A stretch of 64,000 nt of DNA from Micrasema longulum (taxonomy: Eukaryota; Arthropoda; Insecta; Trichoptera; Brachycentridae), in assembly GCA_022494885.1 (NCBI GenBank), contig JAGVSM010000434.1:62001-126000 (forward strand), given 5' to 3'. This document shows, in pieces, positions 1 to 11,571 of this stretch. Position numbers and translations under genes: made by a program. The notes below the pieces were generated by a model. That model saw nothing but the letters and a program-made list of their open reading frames with translations, was not told where the DNA came from and made no database searches. How positions within the stretch are numbered: the stretch's first letter is position 1; the number at the start of each line of letters is the position of its first letter.

Positions 1-691
1 CAAGCAAGAGGTATAAATGCAAAAGAAAAAGTAAAAGAGAGGAAAAGCAAAATAGCTACTGAATTTTACAAAAAAATGGGCCTAGTTGTCGATCAACCAA
101 AACAAGGTGGAGGCAACAGTAATGACGGTAACACGGCACGGAAGTTTTTTAAAAATCCGTCACTTGTTTCCCAAATAACTGGGATTGATAAACAACTTAT
201 TGAAAGATTTTCGAATGTGCTTTCCGTTATTTCTTGTGGCCATTACGTTAATGAAAAATACTGTTTCGAAACAGCTCAAATGGCTGTGTTTCTCTTTATG
301 GCTGGTATAAAATGAGTGCCAGTGTTCATAAACTGTTATTACACGGGGCAGATATCATGAAATATCTACCATTACCAGTAGGCCAACTGTCTGAAGACGT
401 TATTGAGGCAGGACACAAGGAATATAAAAAACTAAGAAGTAGTCACTCTAGAAAAACATCTAGAATTAACACAAATATTTATATATTCAACTGGATGTTG
501 GTCTCTTCAGACCCTGTTGTGACAAGTAAGCGAAATAAGCCAAAAAAAATCAAACTCCATTGAATAAAGTTGTATTAAGCATGCTAAGGCTACCTTCTTT
601 CTATGGTGGTGATGATGAAGGCATCGGTGATCAAATGTCTGATGATGATGATAATGATGTTGAAGATGGTGAGGATGTTGATGTACAGTAG
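1..691 (+). pseudogene. 3' end of a transposon-type gene, frameshifted
   Basis: An open frame runs in from the left edge to a stop at 313-315 and contains GLVVDQPKQGGGNSNDGN and TARKFFKNP. A second frame (312-563) continues as MSASVHKLLLHGADIMKYL, PVGQLSEDVIEAGHKEYKK and SRKTSRINTN. A third frame holds an acidic Asp/Glu-rich tail ending at the TAG at 689-691. The three pieces are in three different phases, so at least two frameshifts break the gene. From memory, similar sequences (a PxxxHK/HGADI block, an SEEAxEAxxKDYK-like block and an acidic tail) are common in insect and cnidarian genomes as uncharacterised, multi-copy, transposon-associated proteins. I infer a decayed transposon gene whose 5' part lies outside the window. 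The superfamily is not determined. Confidence 0.6.
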
Positions 692-1964
692 AATTTTATC
701 CAAATTGTATAGTATGTACATATACTTTAGAATACAGAATCAAATTGATATGATTTTTTTTTATTAGAATTTATGAGAACCCAACCCCAAATAACCCAAA
801 TTGGGCATTTTTTTGTTAGATAATTATTCAAAAAGGCATCTTTCATCCTCTTCCGATCATAATATTTAATAAAACCCTATATTATATTTTTGGCGCCCTA
901 AATTGGTCATTCGTCCTTATGTGCGGCGGTCACGACGGCCACGTGACATTTTTGTTGCAATATTATTGCGAATATTTCTAATGAATGTTATTGTTATGTT
1001 ATGTTATGTAATGTAATATGTAAAGTTAAAATTATGTATTTTGGCATAAATAAATAAATTTAAATCTAATCTTATTGTTTTTTTTAAAATTTTACAGAAA
1101 AAAAAAAATCGTAAAAGAAAAATGAATTTTTTGTGTCCATAATGGGAGTGACGTCTTACAATAAAATGTTTACTTTCTTTTATATTAGTACCTAAATATT
1201 TGCAGTATAAAATGTAAATTACAAACAAAAATACGGTGTTTTTAATCAGTGCCAAACAAAAAGGAATTATGAATATACTTATTGTATTATCCTTATTTTT
1301 TAACATATTTTCTTTTTTTTAACTTTTGCATTCATGTACTGTCTTAAAATAATAGAGAATATACATACACATTACGCAAAGTTATTAATTGTTGTTTGTT
1401 TGTTGGGTTATTGGTTAAAATTATTTTGATTAAAAATAAGTAGGTATTGCGTCTTCTGTTGCCAGCAGGTGAAGCTGGAGCTGGAGAGATGAAGTTGTTT
1501 TTACACAAAACCATAGAAAAAGAATCCGTGTACCTGTGTATACTTTTTTTTATACACTTCCACTCATTTGATAGATTACTTATATGTATGTATGTATGTA
1601 CATTCAGGTACAAATTATGAAAAAAATTAAAGCTTACCTATAAAAAAAGTCACCGTTCGCCACTGATGTAAGGTGATTAGTTTTTCATCATTTTCTCTGT
1701 GCCCAGGCGGATGAAAAATCAAATATTTATCGGTGTAAAATAGAACCAGCTCTTTTACGAGTATTTTTGACATGATGAGAAAGCTGCTTTTAAGAAAAAG
1801 TCCGGAAAAAAATCAAGTGGAGATATGTTTGCCTCGTTGTGTGGTAATTGACTCGTTCTCCTACAATGTTCGTGGTCCTAGGTTCACTTACTGGCACTGT
1901 TGACGTGAAACATTGATTTCGAAGGTTAGATACGTAACTAAAATATTTTATCGTTTCTCGTCTA
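692..1964. other. AT-rich stretch, no gene seen
   Basis: Long A/T runs and no convincing coding frame. There is a small TATG/ATGT microsatellite near 1582-1601. A slightly GC-richer patch at about 888-950 is too short to interpret. Confidence 0.5.
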
Positions 1965-2097
1965 GCGCCTGAAATGTAAGACTGATCTCCTTATTTTCGT
2001 AAAACAGATGATCGAAATACGCTGTATTTTGTTTACAAACGCAGTACTTTATTCACCATTGGGTGTGGAAAGAAGAATGGTGATGATGATGAGTATT
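1965..2097 (+). repeat. SINE-A body fragment
   Basis: This matches the tRNA-unrelated body of the full SINE-A at 57985-58182. Shared blocks in order are a CCTGAA..GTAAGACTGATC start, a GATCGAAATACGCTG-type middle, CCATTGGGTGTGGAAAG, and a final (GAT)n run. The tRNA head is missing, so this is a 5'-truncated copy. Confidence 0.6.
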
Positions 2098-3060
2098 CTT
2101 TACCTCAGAGTAATAATGCGCTACTGCTGTAGATATGCTATTTTGTTTTATTGCATAGAACAAAAGCATTGTTATTTTTTTAGGTAGTTTTTGGTTTAAC
2201 AACAGTGGGATAATGGAGAGTGTCGTCGCTTTACTTGACGCTGCACTTGACTGATTCTCGACCTGAATACGCACGGTCTATTCTTTTGCTGTAAACTGTA
2301 GCTAACTTCGAGAACCTAGAATGATTTTTGCCCGTAAAGGTGGCTCGATAGCATTATTATTGATTTATTAGGGGAAAAACAACCGATTTTACCTATAATT
2401 TATATAGAAGGTAAGGGTACATGGGAACTTAAATTGTAAAAACAATCAATAATAATTTTCTACAGCTATTTAAGTTATTAATCAAGTGTACACATTATTA
2501 TAACAAAGTAATAAAATAAAAGAAATTTTTTTTTTTTTTTTAGTTATTCAGAAATTTCAAATGAAATATGCCTGTAATGAATACTAATAATAAAATCAAT
2601 AAAAGTAAAGAAAATAAAATAATACTTAAAATAAATAAGAATAAAATTTAGGTTTAATAAATAAGTACATAGGTAAATATATCTTTATTTTTTTTTTTTT
2701 AACTGATATCGAAATATTGAAAAAGGCACAAAACTTAAACACGAATAAATTTTTAATGACATTCTAATATAAATATGCAGGCATATTATCAACGCCAATA
2801 AGGAATCTTCTGTATTTAGTTAAGAAGATATGAAAAATGTGCGTGACCGGAGAGTACGGTATTGTAATAACGACATGCTCTACAGAAAAAGTATTTTTTG
2901 CTTAAATTTGTATTATTCTGAGATTTTTTAGAGACACTCATTATAGTTTTTGACGTTTTTGGTAAACTTATCAGATATTTTTTCATTTCTTGTGCATTAT
3001 ACATTTATTAGTTAATAGATTCAACTTGATTATGTTTTTTTTGTTATTCTAGCCATTTAT
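2098..3060. other. AT-rich stretch, no gene seen
   Basis: Dominated by A/T runs, including poly-T near 2527-2541 and 2687-2700. No repeat shared with the rest of the window was recognised and no coding signal was seen. Confidence 0.5.
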
Positions 3061-3074
3061 TGAATCTGGCACTT

Positions 3075-3390
3075 ATCCTAATCACTGGACAATCCCCGGT
3101 TCTCTTTTTGACTGTTTTATACCCCAATATTACCAGTTCGGTCGCCGCTTTGTAGGAAATTTTCCTTCGATCCGGGGCGGGACGCATTCAAAGGGAGGAA
3201 TGTAATTAATCATGTTCCGTCCGCGGAATGAACCCTTTTCCAGTTTGCCTCGGTGGAATGTTTCCTCTTCTTTTGGTAAGCAAATTTATTAGATGATGGA
3301 TGTCCACCGCCCTTTCTAGGCCCACTCCCGCTGGTCGCTTGCCTTCTCCCATCCGCATCTCAATGTCTCCTCTCTCATACAATACCAAAT
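3075..3390. promoter_or_regulatory. GC-richer island, possible conserved noncoding element
   Basis: Base composition rises sharply above the flanks and the text is complex and non-repetitive (for example TTCGATCCGGGGCGGGACG near 3166-3184). Short overlapping frames exist on both strands but lack recognisable domains. I infer a possible regulatory element. An old degenerate repeat is the alternative. Confidence 0.25.
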
Positions 3391-3483
3391 CCTTCTATGT
3401 TACAACATTTTATACAAATTTCAATCCAAGTCTCTTGGCTTTATTTTCGATTGATTTTTTTTTTGTTTTTGAGAAGATTTTTC

Positions 3484-3527
3484 AATAAGTTAGCATAACT
3501 AAGTTAGCATAAATAAGTTAGCATTAA
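3484..3527. repeat. Short tandem repeat, AAGTTAGCATAA-like, three units
   Basis: Three near-identical copies of a unit of about 12-15 bp (TAAGTTAGCAT) lie head to tail, differing by small indels. Confidence 0.75.
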
Positions 3528-3779
3528 TGTTTATTTTTTTCAGTATCCGGACGGATTATGAGTACGAAGCTATTTGTGAAATTGAAAGAAATGAAAAGTT
3601 TTTTTATTCAATAGCTACTCTAAAGCAAAAGTCTTGCAAACGGTAATCGAGTGATAAGTCTGCCTCTTAGTTTTGTGGTTGGTGCGTTTGCCTTCCACGT
3701 TTATGATCCTATGTACGACTGGACTATGTGCAGGGTGGACGTAAAATACTACTTTCATTTTTAGAAATAAATATTTGGT

Positions 3780-3930
3780 AAATTTTATTAAATATTTATA
3801 TTCAACCACTTACCGAAATTTCTATGTCTACCGGTTTCGAGACGCACCCGTCTTTTTGTCAGGACACCAATTAAACTAACATGCAAAACCCACTTTCACC
3901 ATAGTTGTTGCACAAAAATATAAAACCAAC
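3780..3930 (-). repeat. Dispersed repeat with hammerhead-like core, copy 1
   Basis: This block is homologous to about 47620-47760. Both contain a GTTTCGAGACG..TCTTTT..AGGACAC core followed by similar flanks. On the minus strand the core at 3866-3825 reads as possible stem I (TGTC paired with GACA), CTGACAA, an AGACG/CGTCT stem with a GGTG loop, then GAAA, ACCGGT and a cleavage-like GTA. Compared with the hammerhead consensus (CUGANGA...GAAA), this copy has G8 changed to A, so it is probably inactive. See findings. Confidence 0.55.
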
Positions 3931-5262
3931 ATTCCATGCATTTTAATAAGCAACCCTTACATGAACTGATTACGTTATGAAAATATTTTATGTAATGGGA
4001 GAAATAATTGAAAAAAAAGAGGGAAGAGATGAAGGAAGGGACGTGAGTTTAATTGGTATTAGGTGACCATTACAATGAAACATCGTGTAATGGGCTATAT
4101 AGAAAGGTTGCTGTTTGATCAACGAACATTATTGTTTAAAGCTTTCCTAATGTAAAATATTTATATGTTATTAACTTTTAACCCGTCATTATTCATATGT
4201 GAGATTCTTATTCCGGTCGTTATTAAAGTCGTGATTTAAATTGGTTTGGTGATTAACGATTTCGAAGAAATAGTAATTGTGAAGACACTTCATGTGTTCA
4301 TTACCAAACATATCAAAATTTCTTGATATTTTTCCAGCGTCAACTGAAGTACAAGAATAGCATTTTAATTGGTAAAAACCTGAATAATTTACTTTACTAT
4401 TTTTTCTTTATTATTAAGCAATAATTAACCAGTATTGTTATTTGGATAAAAACCAGGTTTGACATTATTTGGTAAAATTTTTGATACATTTCTAGATATA
4501 GTATTTACGTAAAGAATTCTTCTCATTATCAATCAAAACATCATTTTTATAATATTAGTGTTCTCATGGTTCACCCAAATATTTCAAAAATACCTCTTTT
4601 TTCTTGATTTGGAGTCTACAACAACCCTTCTAAATTTAAAATTAATTATTCACCGATTTTTTCATTGAATAGCTCGTGGTCTTGCATTTGAAGCGTGAGA
4701 CTAATCACGTTATCTTTCATATAACCAAAATTATCCAAATACGCTGCAATTGGAGTATCTATGCAGTTTTTTATGCACAACTGGGTGCGGACAAGATAAA
4801 TATTACGATAATAATGATCAAGAAACACCCAAACTGCTTTGATTACATTTTTAGTGTAAGTATTGCATATATTTGATTTAAACACTTTATACATGATTTT
4901 TGCCACCAGATTTGTATATCTGATAGGATTTATAACAGATCCACGTATAGAAACGAGAAACTTTATTCTAAATTTAAAAATAGAGGATAAGGAACAAGAC
5001 TATGGGATGAGTTTAGAATATTTATTAGAAGATCCGCAGCAGCACAAAGGGGAATCAATGATATTAAAAAAAAAAAATAAAAAAAAAATTACCATGACCT
5101 GATAAAAACTGCAGACTCCAGTGATCAAGAATAACCCAAGAAAATTTTCAGCGCTGGTGCATTGAAGAGACAAAAGAGAAGGAACCTTCCCTGAAGTGGA
5201 AGATTCCCATCGCGATTGCCAATCATCAAGAAATTTATAATACCGACATGGAAATTTTTCTA
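3931..5262. other. AT-rich stretch, no recognised gene
   Basis: Short open frames at 4646-5102 on both strands overlap one another and have no recognisable motif. The last few hundred bases could be degraded upstream sequence of the LINE fragment that follows, but no reverse-transcriptase motif is visible. Confidence 0.4.
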
Positions 5263-5545
5263 AATATATCCAGTCTCTCACAACGTCGATTTAATGCAGA
5301 TTTATTTTGCATGTTTAAGATACTTAATAGTTTATTTGATGTCCCGACTATTTTCCAACAAATATATCTTAATGTTCCTGCATGTAGACTCAGAAATAAT
5401 GAAATTCTAGACTAATTATAGTTTCCATGAGCCTGTACCCAGAATAATAAGATTTGTAAATGAAAATTAAGATCCAAACTATTTTGATTGTAAATTGAGT
5501 TTTTTCACAAATAGGCTGAAGAAATATTCCCAATAAATTAACTGT
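5263..5545 (+). pseudogene. LINE ORF2 C-terminal remnant
   Basis: A readable frame encodes SLSQRRFNADLFCMFKILNS, then LFDVPTIFQQIYLNVP and CRLRNNEIL, and stops near 5415. This matches the C-terminal tail typical of CR1/Jockey-like non-LTR retrotransposons (an RR..DL.F.FK..N pattern, then hydrophobic residues, then NVP..R.RN). Further broken pieces follow to about 5545. The reverse-transcriptase core is absent. It is a short, dead fragment; the clade assignment is from memory of the pattern only. Confidence 0.6.
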
Positions 5546-6290
5546 ATATTTATAGAATTAACCTGGATTCCATAATGCCTGTATAGTGGTTGTACTTGTC
5601 TTTGGATTTCTTCGTTCTATTCTTTATATTATTTGTTACTGTATTATTATTGTTTTTTGTTACATAATTTGTTTAAATTGAACATTATCCGTAAATTTGT
5701 TAAATAAAAATTAATAAATAATAAAAAAGACCCTTCATCACATTTTTTATTTTTTATTGAGACATTCCTTCAGTTGGGAGTAGAAAGTCGCCACAAATAA
5801 AAGCGAAATATTTTTTTGTAAATGGAAATTCGCGGATCGTCGCTGGACTTCCATACACAAAGAGGACAAGCCTGTTAGAATTAGGTGTGCATCCGTGAGC
5901 ATGTCTTATATGCTCTAGCAAGAGCCAAGAAAGGTTATATTTGTCCACTTAAAATATTTAGCTCAAATTATTGCTACTAATTTATATAAGTAATATATTA
6001 CGAATTATAATGATTTGTAAGCCTTAGCATTTTTTCACTGACATTTTAAATTTTTCTTATTTCTCATAGGTTTCAACCATTTATACATTTTTTGACATCC
6101 TCAGCAATGTAATTATTATATTGATATTGCTTTATAAACATCCAAATGAATCCATAGAAAGTACTTGTATTTTGCCAAGATTTGTCGGTAACACAATACG
6201 CCATCCAAAAATTTATTCAAAATAATAAAAATTCACGCAAATACAGACAAATAATTAAATAAATCTAATTAATATAAAAACGCGTTGTTT
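5546..6290. other. AT-rich stretch, no gene seen
   Basis: Nothing recognisable. The first part, with A-rich TTAAATAAAAATTAATAAAT near 5700, could be the 3' tail of the preceding LINE remnant. Confidence 0.4.
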
Positions 6291-7026
6291 TTAAGGCTGT
6301 CGTCTGGTAAAATGCACGCAAAATAAGGAAATCATACGATTTTGCTATTTAAAAACGATTTTTTTTAATCGCACAATAATAAATAAAAAAAACACAAATT
6401 TGATAAAACCAATACTTTTTAAAGGTAATTTTATTTTAAAAATATACTTAAAAGTTTTATGTAATGAAAATACAATTACTTTAAGACCGGCAGATAACGC
6501 CATTTCAAATTAAGACTAAACTTAGGTATTTAGGTTCTCATATAAAAACTCGTATTGAACTAAATTCTTTTTATAAATATTTAAAAATAATAAATTAAAC
6601 ATGAAAGCGGCCAAAACAAAATCTTAATTTTTGGTTTTTGAAAAGAAATACAAGCATTTTAAAGCACATACATTTTCGTGACATTTTGATTGATTTCTTC
6701 GTAAAGTAATACCTTCGGTAATACCTTAAAGAACAATATTTATTTAAAAATTTTAGTTAAAACCTTTTTTAATAGAACTGTTTCGTCTATTTTAAAACAA
6801 AAAAGATAATTCTGGTTTTAACATTTAATTTCTAACAATACCTTATTTAAGTTTTTATTACCTTCAAAACAGTGCCTTAACCTGTACCATTTTGTTTTTA
6901 TCTAATTTGTAATTTGTGTTTCTTTATTTGTTTTTATTGCGCGATAAAAAAAAACATTCTTTTCAAAATGACGAAGTCGTATGATTTCCTTTATTTTGCG
7001 TGCGTTTTACCAGACTACAGCCTTAA
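6291..7026. mobile_element. TTAA-flanked MITE with long terminal inverted repeats
   Basis: The left end is TTAA then GGCTGTCGTCTGGTAAAA. The right end is the reverse complement of GGCTGTAGTCTGGTAAAA, then TTAA. The inverted similarity continues inward (ACGCAAAATAA..GGAAATCATACGA, then a poly-T/ATCGC block) for about 140 bp with indels. TTAA at both ends is the target duplication known for the piggyBac superfamily. There is no coding capacity, so I infer a non-autonomous piggyBac-like element of about 730 bp. Confidence 0.75.
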
Positions 7027-7959
7027 CCAATTATTACATATTTCATTATTTACCGGTTTCTGACCTATTACATACACCCTTATTTTTAATTAATTGTTTA
7101 GTACACTATGCCGTATTAGTATAATACAATAATTCTATCACGAAAAAAACGTAAACCTAAAATAGAACCGATTACGTTCACAAAACGACATTTAATATAA
7201 TTTTCTGAACAGGACAAGATTTTAATCATGTGTTCGTAGAAATACATATTTGTTACAAAAAAATAATCATAACGTATCCCTTACTCTGCGAGGCCAGAAG
7301 CCTTGTGTTGAGTCGGGATACAACATAAAGGAAAGTATAGGCATCCACACTATTCAACAATAGCAAAATAAAAATTCAAAATGATTACGTCAATATATAT
7401 TTCAATAAACATATGGACAACACGCTTAATAGTATATATGTAAACTGATGTTTTTTGTAGATATTTTTTGATAAAACTCCATTACTAATGATTTACATAG
7501 AATTATAAATAAGATTATCAATAAAACTTATAAGTTTAGTTTCACTTTTATTTAATTTGACTAACGAGCGCTTTCGCCTGGCAAGTCCTAAAGATGCCTT
7601 TTTCGTTGATCAAATAAAAAAAATGAAAGTAATGTTTCATTGATAATATCATTTAAAATTTTATCTTAACCATTAATAGCATATAAATATATGCAATATC
7701 CTGCAACTATGTAAAACATGATTTAATTATGTTTTCGCTCCTAAACGGGATTAAATAATGATTGACAACAACTTAAGGGCTTCAAATATAAACTTAAATT
7801 AAACAATTATTTCTAAAATGTATATTGAGGCAATTTATCAACAATAAGTCCTTTTTTATTACCTTTTACATCGTTTTTAATGCACCTGCTGTTACTAAAA
7901 AAAATTTAACGTTGCAAACAAAAATAGATTTATGAAAATGTTACCACAACGTACTAAAC
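7027..7959. other. AT-rich stretch, no gene seen
   Basis: No coding frame or repeat boundary recognised. A small GC-richer patch at about 7280-7350 carries no identifiable motif. Confidence 0.4.
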
Positions 7960-8440
7960 AGTATTCAAACAGAGGTATCAGATGGCGCTGTGGTCATTTC
8001 CTTACTCGTCCCCGTTTTAGGGCTGGCACGAGGTAGAAGGGAGGGCGAGGATGAATGGAGGTAGAACGAAGGGGGTTAGAAAAAGTAAAGCCCTTTGAAT
8101 GAGTTTATAATCTATTTACGCGCTCTCTTGCATTTATCATAATTTAATTTCCATAATAGTACCTACCCGCCTTACTCCCGCCGAGGGGTCTAATGCCGAG
8201 TCCTTTGTTACCATCCTTTATGGAAAATTTATTTGGTGCCTTAGAATTTATTATCTTTTTTCATACTTTTTGAGCTTTTGATTCACAGGGGACTCATTTC
8301 GCTCCGAGCGGAAGGCTTTTACCTCGAGATACTGGAGACGAGACGTATCCCATTGTGTCCTGCTGGAATAAAGACATGCGCTTCGTTCAACTACGGCAGG
8401 CATTTGCCGAAGATACCACGAGTGAGCCTTCATTTTGATA
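7960..8440. promoter_or_regulatory. Candidate conserved noncoding block
   Basis: Complex sequence with raised GC, embedding homeodomain-type A/T cores such as CATTTATCATAATTTAATTT near 8131-8150. Overlapping short frames on both strands at 8251-8484 (about 60 residues each) have no domain signature. I infer a cis-regulatory element; there is no direct proof. Confidence 0.3.
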
Positions 8441-8789
8441 TTATAGAACCACCGATACAGTATTGGATAGACAAACTACAATAAAGACTCAAAAGTATAA
8501 CATAAGGAAGATGCATCTTGTAGTTTCGCGGTAAAGATGCACCAGGGTTTAAAATGCAAAACATCAACGATGCACTTTTATATAATCATGTTACCATACC
8601 ACAAATCGCCTCAGTAAAAAAATAAAATATTTTAAGGAGGATAACAAAAATAAATACTAATTTTCAGAAAATTAATTACCAAAATTTAGAAAAAAAATAT
8701 TGAGAAATAAAAAAAATCACAATAAAAATTAAAACAATTCTCAAAGTTAAGGTATGGTGATTATATTTCGCTTCAAATGCCAGTCAGGA

Positions 8790-8895
8790 ATAATAAAATA
8801 TTGCAACGTAGAACCATATTTAGAACCAATATTTCACATCCGCCCGTCAGGAATCGAACCCAATATAAACATAATAAGGCGGCTTTATTTCTACT
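8790..8895 (-). repeat. SINE-E fragment (tRNA-derived)
   Basis: On the minus strand this carries TGGGTTCGATTCC, a near-perfect RNA polymerase III B box. The next ~40 bases (CGGGCGGATGTGAAATATTGG-type) match the copy at 33100-33225. The A-box side is not recognisable, so it is probably truncated. Confidence 0.45.
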
Positions 8896-9054
8896 TGATA
8901 TCTTTTTTCAAAATTTTTACCTGAGAGTTGCTTACAAATCAAAAACATAAGTCCTGGGTTCTGGTTATTTTTCTCACCCATAGCTGTATTGTTTATCCTC
9001 CCGGACAGAGTGAAATTATATCAATTAAAGAAATCACCCATTGAACTACTACTT

Positions 9055-9235
9055 TATAGGCTAGTCAGCAGATAGAAAAATATTAAAATTAGTTATGAAA
9101 AATACACCATAAAATCCAGACTAATTGAGAAAAAATCTTTTTTGGATTTTTTCCTGCAACTAGCGGAAATCAAACCCGCAACACCAGTTTTACCGTTGGC
9201 CCTCTAACCAAAATGCAAAACGGCGTCAATCGACC
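9055..9235 (-). repeat. SINE-C copy (tRNA-derived)
   Basis: The minus strand has a degenerate tRNA head (GGTTAGAGGGCCAACGGTAA), then the B-box-like GCGGGTTTGATTTCCG, then GTTGCAGGAAAAAATCC and TTTTTTCTCAATTAGTCTGG. The order and words match the + strand copy at 43851-44020 and the minus copy at 58510-58690. Confidence 0.65.
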
Positions 9236-9960
9236 TTTTCATGAATAGAACCCGAGACCTCATGTATGGTAGACAAACGCACCAACCACTACGATGGGCT
9301 TATCTATGGAATTCACGCGCTTGATTTCTATTTATAAGCTGAAAGGCCTTTTCATACTGTTGTTTTTGCAATTACGTGGTATATCTGTCTACGTGGGTAC
9401 ATTGTACATGGGTGACAGGCCTTTTCACTCATTTCCCTTAATATTTTTGAACAAATAACAATGAATTTCTATCCTTTGACGTAGCATGATGAATGTCGCC
9501 TGAGGGGTCTGGTACTCACTACTCGCTGGCTCTAACCCCCGATCTCTAGTAGTATGTATACATACGTATTATTGTCTTTGTTGTTCGCTGATTGTGACGG
9601 CTATTGGGAAATCAGTTGATGACTGAGCTTCGTCATTAGGCTTTGTAATAACGGCCCTTCTGACATAGAAAAATGTAGATAATTTCGATGATTCTTGTTC
9701 GCTTCCCTTTGAAATGTTTGTTTTTCTAATAAGCAATTTTTTAGAGGTGATTTTTTTATATTTAACCAGGTTTTACGCTGCAACTTTGACCTTTGATGTT
9801 TTTTTGTTTAATTTTAATTAAACAATATATACGGAGAACAAAACCAATGACCCACAGAAATTTACAGTTATCACAGGTTTTATTGTGTGTAAAATTTTTT
9901 TAGATATTTATTAATTATATAAATTTTATATTAAAAGCTCTAAGTTTGTGGTTATTCATT
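9236..9960. other. No gene seen; mixed-composition stretch
   Basis: The part at 9240-9320 contains TAGACAAACGCACCAACCACT, which on the minus strand resembles the head of another tRNA-derived repeat but is too degenerate to call. The remainder is AT-rich. Confidence 0.35.
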
Positions 9961-9965
9961 ATAAT

Positions 9966-10170
9966 AAAATAAATAAAACAACTTTGTTTTTAACCAGAAT
10001 TTTTTTTCGGACCGGTTTCAAAGCCAAATAAGCTTCTTTTTCAAGGTACATTTAACTAATTAATTAATTTATTAGTCTAGTATCTTTTGAGAAAAAAGCT
10101 TGTTCAGCTTTGAAACCGGTCGGCGGAAAAAAATACTGGTTAAACACAAAGTTGTTTTATTTATTTCATT
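9966..10170. repeat. Palindromic GAAACCGGTC element F1
   Basis: Inverted arms of about 90 bp. The left arm contains AAATAAATAAAACAACTTTG, TTTTTAACCAG and GGACCGGTTTCAAAGC. The right arm is the reverse complement (GCTTTGAAACCGGTCGG, CTGGTTAAACACAAAGTTG, TTTATTTATTTCAT). The outer part is shared with the F elements at 21961, 51700 and 52262. Each arm has an AAGC..GCTTT hairpin directly before GAAAC, pointing outward. Confidence 0.7.
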
Positions 10171-10184
10171 CATATATTTATTTA

Positions 10185-10918
10185 TTTATTTTTCCATATA
10201 ATAAACAATAGTTAATAATCAAAATAATGTGACTTAACTGGAGTTACCCGTGCCGAAAACACTTAACAATACATTTTTAGAAAATATTTTTACAAGTGAG
10301 AATATAAAAAGAAGTATTAATTTACAAAAATAATTAACAAAATGTTCACACAGTTTTAAACACTTTGTACTTATGTTTATATTTCATTTATGTATAGGTA
10401 CCTATGTTATTTATATTATAAAACGCACAATTTAAGAACAAAAACATAACATAAACCATACATTGATTGTGAAGGTTAGTGTGCGTAAGCGTAAGGTGAG
10501 TGGGTATTATTTTTATTTAAGAGGGAGGACATGTGTGTAGATAATATTGTACAAATATGAGATATAAGATATAAAATATGATTTTATTTTTACGAAATAG
10601 AAAAACTACTTAGTATAATAGAAACATAAATATGTGTTTTAAAATAAACATTTTAAACGTTAATTTATTACAATCAAAAGTGTCAAAATGGACAAAGTTC
10701 AAATTGAACTCACGGGCTTAGCGTTTAGGTGGAGAGTTCTGGGCACAGTTTGTACGAGCTGCTGGCACATTAAATAGAGAGCTCGACGTGTGACGGGTGC
10801 GGTAGCCAGCCGTATTAAATGATAACTCTGGCACTAGAGCCGGGCTATCAAGACGTCTACTTAGTATGTCATGAGGAACCCCCGTGTCTAACAGCAGATG
10901 GTGACGAGCTTAAATAAT
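10185..10918 (-). pseudogene. LINE remnant: ORF2 C-terminus and 3' UTR
   Basis: Read on the minus strand, 10918-10700 gives a nearly open frame with LDSPALVPELSFNTAGYRTR and HTSSSLFNVPAASSYKLCP. That is the conserved C-terminal pattern of CR1/Jockey-like ORF2 (DSP.L...L.FN...R.TR..S.F.VP...). The AT-rich 3' UTR follows, with GGCACGGGTAACTCCAGT near 10250-10233, ending in a (TAAA)n tail (TTTATTTATTTATTT at 10185 on the + strand). The GGCACGGG block also occurs in the LINE tail at 46591-46923. 5'-truncated and dead. Confidence 0.65.
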
Positions 10919-11440
10919 AATAAGTTTTATTAATAGTAATGTAAATTTTTTTCCAGAATCTTTAATATCCTAAAAGTCTTATGTTTTTTTGGCTTCCTTC
11001 AGATGTTTTCATTTATCTGTTTTCGCAATTATTAAAATTTATTTAAACACTAAGAACAATGTATCCTTTCTGGGAAAACCCGTGCCAAAAACACTTAATA
11101 CTTTTTTTACATCTATATTTTGCACAAAAAACATAATATACAAAGAGAAAATGGCAAAATAGCAGAAAAGAAAAGTACAATTGAAAAAATTAAAACATTA
11201 ACCATAAATTTACTTAAGCTTTGAAGTGGAGTGAATATTTCAAAATTGGTTTGGCTGAATGACATAGTTCACACCAGAATACATTATGTGGTTAAATGAA
11301 CGGTGTATTCTTCACTACGAAAACCCATGCTAAGGAGCACGTCTATAAGTTTAGATCAATTTAAATTTTCCATATATTTAACTTTAATTATTATACGTGG
11401 TACATTTTTACAATTCAATTGTATACATTTTTTAACACTA
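10919..11440. other. No gene seen; possible second LINE 3' UTR fragment
   Basis: CTGGGAAAACCCGTGCCAAA near 11071-11090 repeats the CCCGTGCC..AAAACACTTAA word of the LINE 3' UTR at about 10247-10265, suggesting another minus-strand LINE tail. Nothing else is recognisable. Confidence 0.35.
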
Positions 11441-11571
11441 TCATTATTCCCTTTCCGCACCTAATGGTGCATAGAGTACTGCATTGGTAAATCAATCGCA
11501 GTTAATCTTGATTATTTTTGTTAAATTAAGGTAAGATGATCAGTCTTACGCTTCAGGGACCAGTCCAGGGA
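11441..11571 (-). repeat. SINE-A body copy
   Basis: The minus strand reads TCCCTGGACTGG, CCCTGAAGCGTAAGACTGAT, CATCTTACC, then CACCATTAGGTGCGGAAAGG and ATAATGA. It is collinear with 34184-34059 (minus) and 57985-58182 (+). No tRNA head is present. Confidence 0.7.

Noticed and set aside
2053..2274. Minus-strand frame with a HHHHH run
   Set aside because: The histidine run is the antisense of the (GAT)n tail of a SINE-A fragment; not a protein feature.
3206..3488. Opposing ~60-codon frames in the 3.1-3.4 kb island
   Set aside because: They are mirror frames on opposite strands with no domain; the island itself may be noncoding.
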